Part shown: one piece after another, positions 1 through 9,604 of the stretch
Position numbering within the stretch: the first letter of the stretch is position 1
Layout of the letters: every line of letters starts with the position of its first letter
DNA from: JACPNO01 sp963825405
Lineage (GTDB): Bacteria > Acidobacteriota > Terriglobia > Bryobacterales > Bryobacteraceae
Assembly (NCBI GenBank): GCA_963825405.1
Contig: CAWGTB010000002.1
Location: 231,279 to 295,278, forward strand
Length of the DNA stretch: 64,000 nt
Direction of reading: 5' to 3'
Notes under the pieces: generated by a model
Told to the model about the DNA's origin: nothing
The model's database searches: none
The model's input: the letters and a program-made list of their open reading frames with translations, nothing else
Position numbers and translations under genes: made by a program

Positions 1-2
1 AG

Positions 3-107
3 GCATACGGCACGCCGATCGCTTACACGGTCAAACTCACAGTGGCGAACTCGGCGACCGCAGGTTCTGTTACGAATTCCGTCAGCTTTACCGCTACCGG
101 CCAATAG
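3..107 (+). CDS. C-terminal end of a secreted/surface protein (partial)
   Basis: An open frame enters from the left edge and ends at TAG 105-107. It encodes 34 residues of the type AYTVKLTVANSATAG followed by NSVSFTATGQ. Alternating hydrophobic and Thr/Ser/Asn residues are typical of the last beta strands of an Ig-like, cadherin-like or DUF11-type extracellular repeat. No start, signal peptide or domain boundary is inside the window, so only a cell-surface or secreted role can be suggested. No obvious terminator hairpin follows. Confidence 0.5.
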   Translation, partial: AYGTPIAYTVKLTVANSATAGSVTNSVSFTATGQ

Positions 108-208
108 ATTCAACTCCTCACGGCAAGCAAGAAACATGGCTGGGCTGAATTAAGGCCCAGTCAGCCTGGTTTCCGCATAAATTCTACACACACGCTTCTG
201 CATTGGGT

Positions 209-379
209 ATGGATATGCTTCATGATTGCGCCGTGGCCATCGTGGATCTGGATAAAGCCATCCTGCTGAATCCAGGTTATGCCAACGCGTATCATATTCG
301 CGGCATAGCCAGGAAAGCCATCGGCGATGCGCCCGGAGCCGCAGCCGACTTAGCGCGATCTGCTCAACTGTCCCACTGA
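209..379 (+). pseudogene. TPR-repeat fragment
   Basis: A 56-codon frame from ATG 209 to TGA 377-379 contains DLDKAILLNPGYANAYHIRG, a near-perfect second half of a tetratricopeptide repeat (AI..NP....AY..RG), then a weaker following helix pair ending in AADLARSAQLSH. TPR proteins are scaffolds for protein-protein contacts. This piece holds only about one and a half repeats, has no clear ribosome binding site, and is probably the C-terminal remnant of a larger TPR gene. It could also be a very small real gene. Confidence 0.4.
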
Positions 380-381
380 GA

Positions 382-846
382 CTACGCGCCCGAGCCTTCG
401 CCGGTGGAGCGCCGGAACATCAGAATCTTTGCAGTAAACACGTAAACCGTTTCACCATGCTGATTCAACGTCGTGCTTCGGACGGTCACAACCCCCTGAT
501 TCGGTTTGGAGCGCGACGGGACAATTTCGATAATTTCGCTTTCCACGCGCAGCACGTCGCCTGGCCGCGTCGGCTTAGGCCACGCGATCTCCCCACCGAG
601 GCCAATGGTTCCGTTCGCGACTGGCAATCCGCCCGTGACCATCAAGCGCATGGAGGCAGCCGCCGTGTGCCATCCGCTGGCGGCGAGCCCACGGAAGACG
701 CTAGCCTGAGCAGCCGCTTCGTCAAGATGAAACGGTTGCGGATCGAACTCCGCCGCGAACTCTTTGATTCGGCTTTCCTCCATGAGATACGTGCCTGAGG
801 AGAAGCGCTGGCCTACCCGCATGTCTTCGAGAGAAAGAGGTCCCAT
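382..846 (-). CDS. MaoC-like (R)-specific enoyl-CoA hydratase/dehydratase
   Basis: A 154-residue protein of the hot-dog-fold MaoC family. The family hydrates 2-enoyl-CoA to (R)-3-hydroxyacyl-CoA in the cytoplasm, usually in fatty-acid or polyhydroxyalkanoate metabolism. The catalytic Asp/His signature is visible at about residues 35-43 (FDPQPFHLD), followed by the substrate-pocket helix FRGLAASGWHTAAASMRL and the later strand with RPGDVLRVESEI. Length matches single-domain MaoC proteins (about 150). The ATG at 846 was chosen because MGPLSLEDMRVGQRF is the usual family N-terminus. A longer frame to 924 adds a non-conserved, tRNA-proximal extension. Substrate is not predictable. This gene lies outside the tRNA-flanked island. 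Confidence 0.85.
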   Translation of the reverse strand: MGPLSLEDMRVGQRFSSGTYLMEESRIKEFAAEFDPQPFHLDEAAAQASVFRGLAASGWHTAAASMRLMVTGGLPVANGTIGLGGEIAWPKPTRPGDVLRVESEIIEIVPSRSKPNQGVVTVRSTTLNQHGETVYVFTAKILMFRRSTGEGSGA

Positions 847-937
847 CTGTGTGATGATAAACCCACACGTCTGGGCACGGCCCGGTTTGTCGTTGCACGA
901 CCCAAGAAAGTGGTTTAGAATCAATTATGTAGCATGT

Positions 938-1014
938 CGGGGCGTAGCGCAGCCTGGTAGCGCACCTGCCTTGGGCGCAGGGGGTCGGGAGTTCGAATCT
1001 CCCCGCCCCGACCA
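938..1014 (+). tRNA. tRNA-Pro (anticodon UGG), CCA encoded
   Basis: A 77-nt cloverleaf. Acceptor arms CGGGGCG (938-944) and CGCCCCG (1004-1010) pair perfectly and are followed by A and an encoded CCA (1012-1014). The D-arm has GCGC/GCGC around AGCCTGGTA. The anticodon stem CCTGC (965-969)/GCAGG (977-981) encloses the loop CTTGGGC with anticodon TGG at 972-974. The T-arm is GGGAG/CTCCC with loop TTCGAAT. All invariant positions look right, so it should be functional. Its last 49 nt are duplicated at 57519-57567, marking it as an integration site. Confidence 0.97.
966..1014 (+). repeat. Left attachment-site repeat (attL-like) in tRNA-Pro
   Basis: These 49 bases, from the anticodon stem to the CCA end of tRNA-Pro, are identical to 57519-57567 in the same orientation. 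Similarity stops at both edges (base 965 and base 1015). Exact duplication of a tRNA 3' end is the classical footprint of tyrosine-recombinase integration: the intact tRNA is regenerated at one end and a partial copy is left at the other. The complete tRNA is on this side. Confidence 0.88.
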
Positions 1015-1421
1015 TGATTTCAAATGAGTTGTTGGTAATTTCGAAAGCCGCAGGTAACGCATTGTAGATAAAAGCGAGGATGTGGAATCCGAGTTGTTCA
1101 ATCACCAGGGCTTTTTGCAGACAATAGACTGAGGGGAAATAAGACGCGCCGTATGCCCAAGGGTTTGCAGAACGCGAGCCCGGTGATGAGCTCCTTGCGT
1201 TGCCTCCAAACCAATCACGCAGGGTGTACGCAACCATTTCTTGAACGTAAGCTTTCCTCGGTGATCAGCTCCATACGAGTTGAAACACATCCTTCGCGGT
1301 ATGAAGCCCGACAATGCTCGTTGCTGCCATGGATCGCCTTTGCACGTCACCCTACCAAATGCTACGAGGGCCGAGTCCATACGATCAGGTCAAGTGCTAA
1401 TTCACATTCCACCATTTCCTA
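1015..1421. other. Gene-free stretch next to the tRNA
   Basis: About 400 bp between the tRNA and the stop codon of the repeat protein. Open frames here are short, lack ribosome binding sites and show no recognisable motif. No integrase gene adjoins the tRNA, unlike in many tRNA-borne islands. No strong terminator was recognised. Confidence 0.5.
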
Positions 1422-3744
1422 TTATTGGGTGGTGAAGCTGAGGATTGCTCCGTATTGATAGGTGCCGTTGCCGCTGTTGTAGAAGACCACCTGGAAGTAG
1501 TACGTCGTGACCGCGGCGAGCACGCCAATTGAATCCGTGAAGGCTTGGGCTGTAGCGTTCGGGGTCAAGATCCGACAGCGTCCGTGTTGTGGACTGACAT
1601 CGTCGGGTCCGTCCCCCAGAAGAAATAGGCGCTACCAAAGGAAGAGTTTGGGTCGATGGTGCCATTCAACATTGCCCTGCTGCTCGTGATCGTGGTCGCT
1701 GCTTTTGTGACCGTTGTTGTCCCTAAGGTGGTGAAGCTGAGGATTGCTCCGTATTGATAGGTGCCGTTGCCGCTGTTGTAGAAGACCACCTGGAAGTAGT
1801 ACGTCGTGACCGCGGCGAGCACGCCAATTGAATCCGTGAAGGCTTGGGCTGTAGCGTTCGGGGTCAAAGATCCGACAGCGTCCGTGTTGTGGACTGACAT
1901 CGTCGGGTCCGTCCCCCAGAAGAAATAGGCGCTACCAAAGGAAGAGTTTGGGTCGATGGTGCCATTCAACATTGCCCTGCTGCTCGTGATCGTGGTCGCT
2001 GCTTTTGTGACCGTTGTTGTCCCTAAGGTGGTGAAGCTGAGGATTGCTCCGTATTGAGAGGTGCCGTTGCCGCTGTTGTAGAAGGCCACCTGGAAGTAGT
2101 ACGTCGTGGCCGCGGCGAGCACGCCAATTGAATCCGTGAAGGCTTGGGCTGTAGCGTTCGGGGTCAAGATCCGACAGCGTCCGTGTTGTGGACTGACATC
2201 GTCGGGTCCGTCCCCCAGAAGAAATAGGCGCTACCAAAGGAAGAGTTTGGGTCGATGGTGCCATTCAACATTGCCCTGCTGCTCGTGATCGTGGTCGCTG
2301 CTTTTGTGACCGTTGTTGTCCCTAAGGTGGTGAAGCTGAGGATTGCTCCGTATTGATAGGTGCCGTTGCCGCTGTTGTAGAAGACCACCTGGAAGTAGTA
2401 CGTCGTGGCCGCGGCGAGCACGCCAATTGAATCCGTGAAGGCTTGGGCTGTAGCGTTCGGGGTCAAAGATCCGACAGCGTCCGTGTTGTGGACTGACATC
2501 GTCGGGTCCGTCCCCCAGAAGAAATAGGCGCTACCAAAGGAAGAGTTTGGGTCGATGGTGCCATTCAACGTTGCCCTGCTGCTCGTGATCGAGGTCGCTG
2601 CTTTTGTGACCGTTGTTGTCCCCAAGGTGGTAAAGCTGAGGATTGGTCCGTATTGAGAGGTGCCGTTGCCGCTGTTGTAGAAGAGCATCTGGAAGTAGTA
2701 GGTCTTGGCTGCGGCGAGCACGACAATTGAATCCGTGAAAACTTGGGCCGTACCGTTCGGGGTCACAGATCCGACAGCGTCCGTGTTGTGGACTGACATC
2801 GTCGGGTCCGTCCCCCAGATGAAATAGGCGCTACCAGAGGAAAAATTCGGGTCGATGGTGCCATTCAACGTTGCACTGCTGCTCGTGATCGAACTCGCTG
2901 CTTTTGTGACGGTTGCGGAGCCTGGGATGATATCAGAAACAATCTCACTCACGATGCGCTCGCCGCTATTGTTGCCGACCAAATAAGAGTCCGTGAAACT
3001 GTGACAATTTATTTCCGACGTCAAGTCCGGTGGCGGATTGCAGGAGCCTGGCGTGTTGGTATTGTATTCGTTGTCAAGCAACGCTCCCGCCACAAGTGTG
3101 ATGATGTCATTCCTGAGGGTCGTCCACGGCCCACCACCGGCAACGTAGTCTGCCGGACTAGCGACAGCGATCACATTGAACTCGGTCGGGTTCGGACCGA
3201 GATCGCTATAGGCTTGGTTTACATAGAGGTTACCTTGGGAATGTGCAACAACAATGATCTTACGTCCCGCCGCAAGGTCCCCTTTGTAATGCGCCTCCTG
3301 TGCTTGCAGATCAGGTCGAAGAGCAAGATTCACGGTGCTCGCAGACCGAATTGAAGCTAAGGCTATGTTCTGAAGCTCCGGCGAAGCGGTCGCAATGTTT
3401 GCAATCGATGATAAGACCTGCGAAGTTAGTTCAATTCCCTCTTGCTCCAAAGCATCCAACAGTTGAAGGGGCAAATTTATAAGTCCGCCATTAACTAGTT
3501 GGTACTCACTGTCGTAAGCGAGACAGAACTGAATCGAAGTCGGACTAACCGAGGGCTCCAATTTAGCTCTGACCGCCAACTCTAGCTTACCCATCGCGCT
3601 TTGGGCTTCGGCGTGCGTATTCAGGACACCGTTGCCGAAATAGATGGCGGTGGGTGCTGGAAGACAAGTATCTCCCGTAGATTGTGCTCGAAGCCCTGTT
3701 GCAACAACCAGCGACAGGACTAAAATAACTTCCCGTCGGCACAT
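1422..3744 (-). CDS. Secreted alpha/beta-hydrolase-like protein with five fibronectin-III-like repeats (two frameshifts)
   Basis: The N-terminus MCRREVILVLSLVVATGLRAQ is a signal peptide. The ATG at 3744 lies 7 nt after an AAGGAGG ribosome site. A globular domain of about 270 residues carries VVAHSQGNLYVNQAY, the nucleophile elbow (G/A-H-S-Q-G) of lipase-like alpha/beta hydrolases. It is followed by five ~100-residue beta-rich repeats (TVTKAA..ITSS.A.LNGTIDPN ... YYFQ..FYNSGNGT.QYG.ILSFTTLGT), each resembling a fibronectin-III or Ig-like module. Frame breaks near 1567 and 2166 come from AAA shortened to AA in two copies of a repeat position that is AAA in the others. The coding sequence probably continues to TAA 1422-1424, giving about 770 residues. 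Likely an exported esterase/lipase-like enzyme or adhesin; substrate unknown. Confidence 0.7.
1429..2920. repeat. Five tandem ~300-bp coding repeats
   Basis: The landmark GGTGAAGCTG (or GGTAAAGCTG) recurs at 1431, 1730, 2030, 2329 and 2629, a period of 299-300 bp. Two periods are one base short because a single A is missing at an AAA run. The three copies nearest the C-terminus are almost identical; the two nearest the N-terminus have diverged. This pattern suggests recent duplication or gene conversion at the distal end. The repeats code for the beta-rich modules of the surrounding gene. Confidence 0.93.
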
Positions 3745-3756
3745 TGCCACCCTCCT

Positions 3757-4598
3757 TCAATTAGGCAAGCTTGCCGGATTAAAATTGCATTCCGATCCAA
3801 GCTGACCGCCCGGAGCATCGCCGAAAAAACTGCCACTCAGTTGCTGATCAATAGCGTAATAAGCTTGCGCCCGCTGGGGCGTGTTGAGCTGCTGCGTAAG
3901 CACCTTCGCGTACGTGTCTTGTGATGAAGGAACAATTCCTCCATACACGGCGTAGTCAATATACGTTAGGCAATCCACTGCTTTCATTTCGGTTTCCACA
4001 TTCGTGAATTCGGTCCTTGAGTCCGTGGGTCCCGCAACCAGTGCCTGCAACGCCTGAGCATATTGAGTCGCACCGGCCTTTAGCTTCGCCGAATTATAGA
4101 AGCTGATGGCAGTCCACCGCTCAACGTCATCTCTGACGCCATCCCCGTCGCTTGATCGATCCCTGCCAGGGTAGCCATGCCGGCCGGACCTGGATCTGGC
4201 GGCAAGGCTGTCCCGACTGGGGCAACTGCTACTGTTATCGGCAACGACAACGAACGTCTAAGGAGGCCTTTGAACGCGGCCGAGACCTGATAAGAGAAAA
4301 GAGCTGGCCCAGCGGTCGCTGGTTGAATGGTGATCGCGAAAGTTTGGCCGTTGGGACTCAGCGCGCCAACGACAGTTTGTGAACCGGTCACCGGATCAAT
4401 CTGGATAAGGTTGACGCCATTTGGTATAACCAGCGAATCCGTGATCTGCGCAGTTATGGTAACGGTTGTTGTGCTGTTCACGTAAATCGTGCTGGGCATC
4501 GCTGGCGAAATTGTAACTGTCGGTGCCTGAAAAGCGTAAAGGCCCGCAGCGCCGATCATGAGGAGAATGGGAACGATGAAGAGATGTCGTTTTTTCAT
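3757..4598 (-). CDS. Secreted protein of unknown function with DxDG-type segment (one frameshift)
   Basis: Starts with MKKRHLFIVPILLMIGAAGLYAFQ, a signal peptide or membrane anchor. It is followed by ~130 residues of beta-rich sequence resembling a bacterial Ig-like domain (PTVTISPAMPSTIYVNSTTT). In a second frame comes DRSSDGDGVRDDVERW, a calcium-type acidic loop, then a helical C-terminus with two Cys (VDCLTYIDYAVYGG and SECNFNPASLPN). The reading frame breaks between about 4150 and 4190, and both halves read well together as one ~280-residue protein. Its start overlaps the stop of the upstream PEP-CTERM gene in an ATGA, and it precedes the repeat-hydrolase gene, so the three are probably one operon for exported proteins. 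Confidence 0.6.
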
Positions 4599-5221
4599 GG
4601 AAGATTTCTACGGACCGCGAGCAGACTCAAGATGCTGCTGAAGAGCAGAAATATTGATTTTGGCTCTGGAACTGCCGACGTGAAAGTTGCATCATCTATC
4701 ACGAATGAACCGCCAGCCGGGTCCCCAGTAATAGTAACGCTATAAAGGCCGCCTGGGAAGTGCACAGTGAGAAACTCGTTCGGAATGCTGCCGGGATCTC
4801 CAAACGAAGCGTCATTGCTTGAGAAAGCTGACGTCGCGGAAGTAACCTCAGTATCCGAGGCATCAAAGCCGTCGAGGGTCAGTGGTTCCAGGTACGTGAA
4901 GTAGCCGCCGAAGCTCGCGACGGGCGTACTGAAGTCGATCGTAATCGGACCGCCGTTGTCCGACGCCACGTTCACACCGGAGTGAGGTGGGAACTCGAAT
5001 TCATTTAAGGAGATCCCCGCTGTCAAGATGATGGCATTCGAAAACGCGAGGCCTGGATACTGGTTGGCAAGGATCGTGCTGTCGGGCAGCCCCTCAAAAT
5101 TGATGATCGTATCGCCGTAGGCGCAGAAACATGAGCTTACTATCAGCAGAATAAATGCGCTTCCCGCGGCAAGCCGTCGGCGAAGCAAACAGCAAATTGG
5201 ATGAGATGGACTTGGGGACAT
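4595..5221 (-). CDS. PEP-CTERM sorting-domain protein
   Basis: About 208 residues with an N-terminal hydrophobic export signal (AAGSAFILLIVSSCFCAYG). The beta-rich middle starts with INFEGLPDSTILANQYPGLAF, typical of PEP-CTERM proteins. The classic C-terminal tripartite tail is VPEP, a transmembrane stretch (IFLLFSSILSLLAV) and Arg-Arg. In this family the tail is cleaved by an EpsH/XrtA-type exosortase and the protein is directed to the envelope or exopolysaccharide. No exosortase gene is in the window. ATG 5221 was preferred to ATG 5242. It is first in a three-gene run with overlapping ends. The ligand of the middle domain is unknown. Confidence 0.85.
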   Translation of the reverse strand: MSPSPSHPICCLLRRRLAAGSAFILLIVSSCFCAYGDTIINFEGLPDSTILANQYPGLAFSNAIILTAGISLNEFEFPPHSGVNVASDNGGPITIDFSTPVASFGGYFTYLEPLTLDGFDASDTEVTSATSAFSSNDASFGDPGSIPNEFLTVHFPGGLYSVTITGDPAGGSFVIDDATFTSAVPEPKSIFLLFSSILSLLAVRRNLP

Positions 5222-5448
5222 AAGGTTTCCAGTGGGCTGCATTCGGGAATGGGCGCTGAGGACGGCCCTGCGCAGTCGCCGGGGGCCAAACAGTCCCGAG
5301 CCGTCGGTGAAGAACTCGGCTGCGCCCCATCGGACGGACCGCGCAAGGATTCCGATCCGGTATTGGCCCGATAGACATTTCCGTGTCGGTTGAGGATAGA
5401 ATAATTGTTCTCGTTTGGAGCTGAAGAAGTGCTGAAATCGGCTGAAGT

Positions 5449-6979
5449 ATGGCGGTGAGATCGCTCACAAGCGACGTCGGTGAGCAGGTCGTGTGCATCG
5501 GGGAGTTTCGTGCTGGATTTTCAACTCCGGTCCTTGCACCGAGGCACCGAGCGCATTCGACTTACCCCTAAGTCTTTTAAGACACTGGAATTTCTCGTCA
5601 AGAACCGAAATCGCGTCGTCTCCAAAGCGGAGCTCTTGGAGCAGGTTTGGGGCGGTCAGCGCGAGATCAGCACGGTCGAACACGCTATTAGCAACCTGCG
5701 TCGCGCTTTCGGCGATGACCCGGCCGAGGCCCGCTTCATCGCGACTGTCCTTGGGGAGGGGTACCGCTTTATCGCCTCGGTCGAAGGGCCATCACCGGCG
5801 ACCGGCCTTGATGTGCACCGTACGGAATCTCAACCGGCGGATGACGCCGACTGCGATGAAGCAAACGCTCATTCCATCGTCCGGGCCGAAGAGAAAGATC
5901 GTAAAAACAAACACCGCCTGGTTTGGAGAAATTTTTGCTTTGCTATTGCAACTTCGGTCGTTTTGATTCTCGTGATGCGGGGGGGGAATCGGTTCAGGGG
6001 CTCCCGCGTTCCGGAACGCGTGACTATTTCGGGCGCGACGCTCTCGGCTTGGGACAGCCATGGCCAGCTGCTTTGGGACCATCATTTCGACCAACCCACC
6101 CGAGTTCTATCGGCGGAGGAGCAAGCCTGGCGAATCCGGCTGACGGACCTGGACGGCGACGGTCGCCCAGAAGTCCTTGTGGCGCTGGCTTTTCCTCAGA
6201 CGGAGCAGTACGACAAGCAGGAGCTCTTTTGCTTCAGTTCCACCGGACAATTGCGGTGGCGATACGCGGCCGATCATACATTGCGCTTTGTAAGCCGAAG
6301 CTTCAATGGCCCCTGGAAATTCCTCGACATGATCACTGTGCCGGATGGAAAGCGCCAGATCGTTTGGCTTGCTCTCGCCGATGAAATCTGGTGGCCCTCA
6401 ATACTCGTGACCATAGAGGCTGACGGGCACGAGCGCACACGCTTCGTGAGTTCTGGCTTAATACGTGCCTTAAATGTCATCAAGAATGCGAATGGAACGT
6501 TTATCCTGGCGGGAGGGGTCAATAATGAGTACGCCAAAGCCTCATTGGCGGTCCTCCGCGCCGAACAGGCCCCCGCGACGTCACCACAAACGATAGGACA
6601 GGATTATCAATGTCTCGAATGCCCGGCTGGACTTCCCTATCAATACTTCCTTTTCCCGAGATCTGAGCTCAATGTCGCGATGGGAATGCCGTATAACACG
6701 GTCCGCTCGATCGACGAGCGAAATCGTCACATCCTGCTCGACAGCGTGGAAGGTACCGAGGGATACAATGCGCGCGCCTGGTTGGAGTTGTCCGCAGATT
6801 TGGTTCCTGAGCGTGTGCTCCGAGGCGACGGCTACAAGGAAACGCACCAACTCCTTGAACGGCGAGGGCTCATTGGGCACGCGTGGAAGAATTGCTTGGA
6901 AGAGAAAACTGCCGCAACCGTTCAATCATGGGATAGCACCCATGGGTGGCGAGAGATTACGGTTCCGCGGATTCGATAG
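5449..6979 (+). CDS. CadC/ToxR-like transmembrane regulator, copy 1 (one frameshift)
   Basis: An OmpR-type winged helix (about residues 15-110: RLTPKSFKTLEFLVKNRN, then VEHAISNLRRAFGDD and FIATVLGEGYRFIA) is followed by a linker, one membrane helix (FCFAIATSVVLILVM) and a ~330-residue C-terminal part. That part carries the FG-GAP/VCBS-like stretch RLTDLDGDGRPEVLVALAF. The architecture is that of one-component ToxR/CadC regulators, which sense outside and bind promoter DNA inside. Alignment with the neighbouring paralogue indicates the true start is ATG 5449, with a one-base break near 5505 rejoining the downstream frame. Without that correction a GTG at 5480 is the only start. Signal sensed and target genes are unknown. 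Confidence 0.75.
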
Positions 6980-7040
6980 TTTTCCATGCGGATTCAACGC
7001 GAAGTGCTGAAAAACCGGTGAAGGCCTGAACAAAGTCCGT

Positions 7041-8541
7041 ATGACTGCCGATACAAATCGGGGAGATCGGCCCATCGTCGGCATCGGCGAGTTCCAGCTT
7101 GATGTGCACCTTCGGCGTCTCTCGATTGGTTCCCAAACGGTCAAGCTGACTCCTAAACCTTTCAACACGCTTGAGTTTCTCGTGAAGAACCGGCATCGTG
7201 TCGCGTCCAAAGCCGAACTCTTAGACGCGGTTTGGGGAGGTCACCGCGAGATGAGCACCGTCGAGCATGCTGTCAGCCAGCTTCGGCGTGCCCTGGGAGA
7301 TGATGCCGCTGCTCCACGCTACATCCAGACGGTGGCTGGTGGATATCGCCTTGTCGCGGAGGTCCGTGAAATTCAGTCCGCCGCGGCAAGTCCGGAAGGT
7401 GATCCTAAGGCTACTCCCGCGACGGATGGCGTGGGGATAGCCGAAAAGACTCCTCAGCCTGTTGTAGGGCGACGCCAGTCATCGGCGGGGAGAATTTATT
7501 ACTTGTTGGGAGCCGCAGTCCTTTTGGGGATCGTAATCGCTGCCACGAGTTTCTTCAGAGGCTCCGGCTCCCCGGAACGGATCACGATGGCGGGCGCGGC
7601 GCTCTCTGCCTGGGACGGCAAAGGCAGGATGCTTTGGGAGCACCATTTTGATGAACCCACGCGAAGTCTAACGGAGGCAGAACAGAAATGGCGCGTTCGT
7701 TTTGTTGACTTGGATGGTGATGGGCGTCGGGAGGTCGTTGTCGCGCCGGTCTTTCCCGAAGGCAAGGACTCCGAGCGGGACGAGCTCTATTGCTTCGCGT
7801 CGAATGGAAAATTGCTCTGGAAATATAGACCCGATCATATGCTCAAGTTTGTCGGCAAGAGCTTCGGCGGCCCTTGGGTATTTCTCGACATAGTAGTCGT
7901 GCCCGAAGGGAAACGAAAGGCGGTTTGGCTCTCTATAGGCGACCGGATTCTGGTGGCCCTCCCTGCTTGTCAGCATCGAAGCCACCGGGAATCGAAAGAT
8001 TCGCTATGTGAGCTCCGGCTTGATCCGTGCGTTGCATGTCGAGGAGAGCCGAGACGGCGTTTTCGTATTGGCCGGCGGCCTGAACAACGAGTACGCCAAA
8101 GCATCGTTGGCAGTTCTGAAGGTTGACCAAGCTGCTGCAACTTCGCCGCAAACGTCGGGCGCCGGCTACCAGTGCCTTAACTGTCCCTCTGGAATTCCCT
8201 ATAAATATTTTCTTTTGCCGAGATCTGAGGTTAACGTCGCGGGTGGCCGCCCGTATAACGAGATCAATGTAATATACCGGTACAACGACCTCATCCTCCT
8301 GGATAGTCATGAGAGCGTGGAAGCGTGCGGTGCCCGTGCCCTGTACGAATTGACCCCGGAGTTCGTTTTGCAAAACGTCCGCTACGACAGCAGTTACAAA
8401 GAGTGTCATCAGCTGCTGGAAAAGGCTGGCCTGATGACTCATAGTTGGGATAATTGCCGCGAACAGAAAACTCCCGTCATTGCTGAATTGTGGGCCGGCG
8501 TGAACGGTTGGAAAAGACTTTCCGTTCCTTGGGCTCAGTAG
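7041..8541 (+). CDS. CadC/ToxR-like transmembrane regulator, copy 2 (one frameshift)
   Basis: Paralogue of the preceding gene, with the same order: winged helix (KLTPKPFNTLEFLVKNRHR, VEHAVSQLRRALGDD), linker, membrane helix (YYLLGAAVLLGIVIAATSFF) and the FG-GAP-like RFVDLDGDGRREVVVAPVF. The final ~170 residues (SSGLIRALHVEE, NNEYAKASLAVL, QCLNCPSGIPYKYFLLPRSE) align along their length with copy 1. Comparison with copy 1 (EIWWPS) shows a single extra base near 7951 that breaks the frame. The two halves otherwise form one ~500-residue protein. The tandem, same-strand arrangement 60 bp apart points to gene duplication with divergence. Confidence 0.78.
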
Positions 8542-8633
8542 GCCGATCTGGTTCGAGGTTCTCATACCGATTCTCCTCGCTATGACCGAGAAACTCTCGC
8601 CCCGTTCATTTCAAGGAATAGACAACGGGTTGC

Positions 8634-9158
8634 CTAATCCAGATGAGCCCATTCGAAGCTGGCTTGGATTCGATAGCCAACTTCATTGGTCACCGTATTC
8701 TCGGATCGAAGAACGGTGTTCGGATCGATTGCCAAGCCCGCTTCTAAGAATACCAGTGCCAATGCCTGGCGAACGCGTTTCACGAACTCCTTGATACTGG
8801 ACCTGCTCATTTTCCGTGTGAGCGTCGCTCCCGATGGGGCGTTCGTCCCATGCTTGCGACAAAAAGGGTCGACACGAACCGCCGCCGCAATCTGCGCAGC
8901 ACTCTGCGGTAGGTGCGAGTGACGAGCGAGAAAGTCAAAGAACAGCCGAAGGGCGAGCGAAAGCGGCACGAACATCGCGCGGCCGCGGAAAACCAAAAAC
9001 ACCGCGACAATCTCCTCTCCCGGCGCGCAATCCGTGCCGGGCTCTCGGAAGCGGTGCAGGATCCTGAAATGCGGACCAGAAGATCGGAGTAGCCTCAATT
9101 CCGCCATCAGGAGATCGATCTTTTCAACCACCGGGCCTAGCTCATCGCTCTTGGACAT
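8634..9158 (-). CDS. Putative winged-helix regulatory protein
   Basis: 174 residues from ATG 9158, which overlaps the end of the upstream receiver gene by 17 bp, so the two are translationally coupled. The middle has a helical region (VPLSLALRLFFDFLARHSH). The C-terminal part is KEFVKRVRQALALVFLEAG, IDPNTVLRSENTVTNEVGYR and a beta hairpin ending FEWAHLD. Its spacing resembles the helix-turn-helix plus wing of OmpR/PhoB-like effector domains. Together with the receiver-like protein it may form a split response regulator. The family was not recognised with certainty. Confidence 0.5.
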   Translation of the reverse strand: MSKSDELGPVVEKIDLLMAELRLLRSSGPHFRILHRFREPGTDCAPGEEIVAVFLVFRGRAMFVPLSLALRLFFDFLARHSHLPQSAAQIAAAVRVDPFCRKHGTNAPSGATLTRKMSRSSIKEFVKRVRQALALVFLEAGLAIDPNTVLRSENTVTNEVGYRIQASFEWAHLD

Positions 9159-9480
9159 ATCGCGCCCCTTTGCGCTCCAGGGAGAGCTCAAATTGAGGCT
9201 CCCGCCGTACACTCGATACGCAAATGAAAAGTGGGCCCCGAGTGTGACCGGAAAACCGGCAAGCGCCCTGAAGCCTGATGAGAATCGACGGCCAGGGTTT
9301 CGAAGCATCCGAGACGTTCAGAACTACTAAGTCATATGTATGGGCTCGACGTCGAATCTGGTCGATCGCTTCCTCCGAACTCAAAGTGGCTTGCACGTCA
9401 AGATTCCCGCGCGCTTGCAGCGCGGCTGTTAAGTCCTCGGCATGCTTGGGGTCGTCGTCGATCAGTAGTAAATGCATCAT
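9142..9480 (-). CDS. Receiver-like protein lacking the phospho-acceptor Asp
   Basis: 112 residues from ATG 9480 starting MMHLLLIDDDPKHAEDL, the beta-1 strand and acidic pocket of CheY-type receiver domains. At the phosphorylation site the family has hydrophobic residues, then D; here the sequence is LVVLNVSDAS, with Asn in place of Asp. The switch Lys may be in the C-terminal ERKGARYVQER. This would be an atypical or pseudo-receiver unable to take phosphate in the usual way. It overlaps the next gene (putative winged helix), which suggests joint function. It may also be shortened by a frameshift, since the second half aligns poorly with a normal receiver. Confidence 0.55.
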   Translation of the reverse strand: MMHLLLIDDDPKHAEDLTAALQARGNLDVQATLSSEEAIDQIRRRAHTYDLVVLNVSDASKPWPSILIRLQGACRFSGHTRGPLFICVSSVRREPQFELSLERKGARYVQER

Positions 9481-9604
9481 CTTTGCTTCCCGGCCTCGGC
9501 CGAACATTCGTGAATTCGGCCTGTCTACTTCGAATTGTTCGCGATATGCGGATTGCCCACAAGAGCTCCTCTCATCTACACTTTCTACAGTTATTGCTAA
9601 TTAC

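Noticed and set aside
722..1237. 171-residue minus-strand ORF across the tRNA
   Set aside because: It runs through the tRNA-Pro gene and the MaoC start region; no start signal or homology pattern.
1429..2920. Regular 300-bp direct repeats as a CRISPR array
   Set aside because: The whole 300-bp unit is repeated without unique spacers and it codes for protein modules; no cas genes are present.
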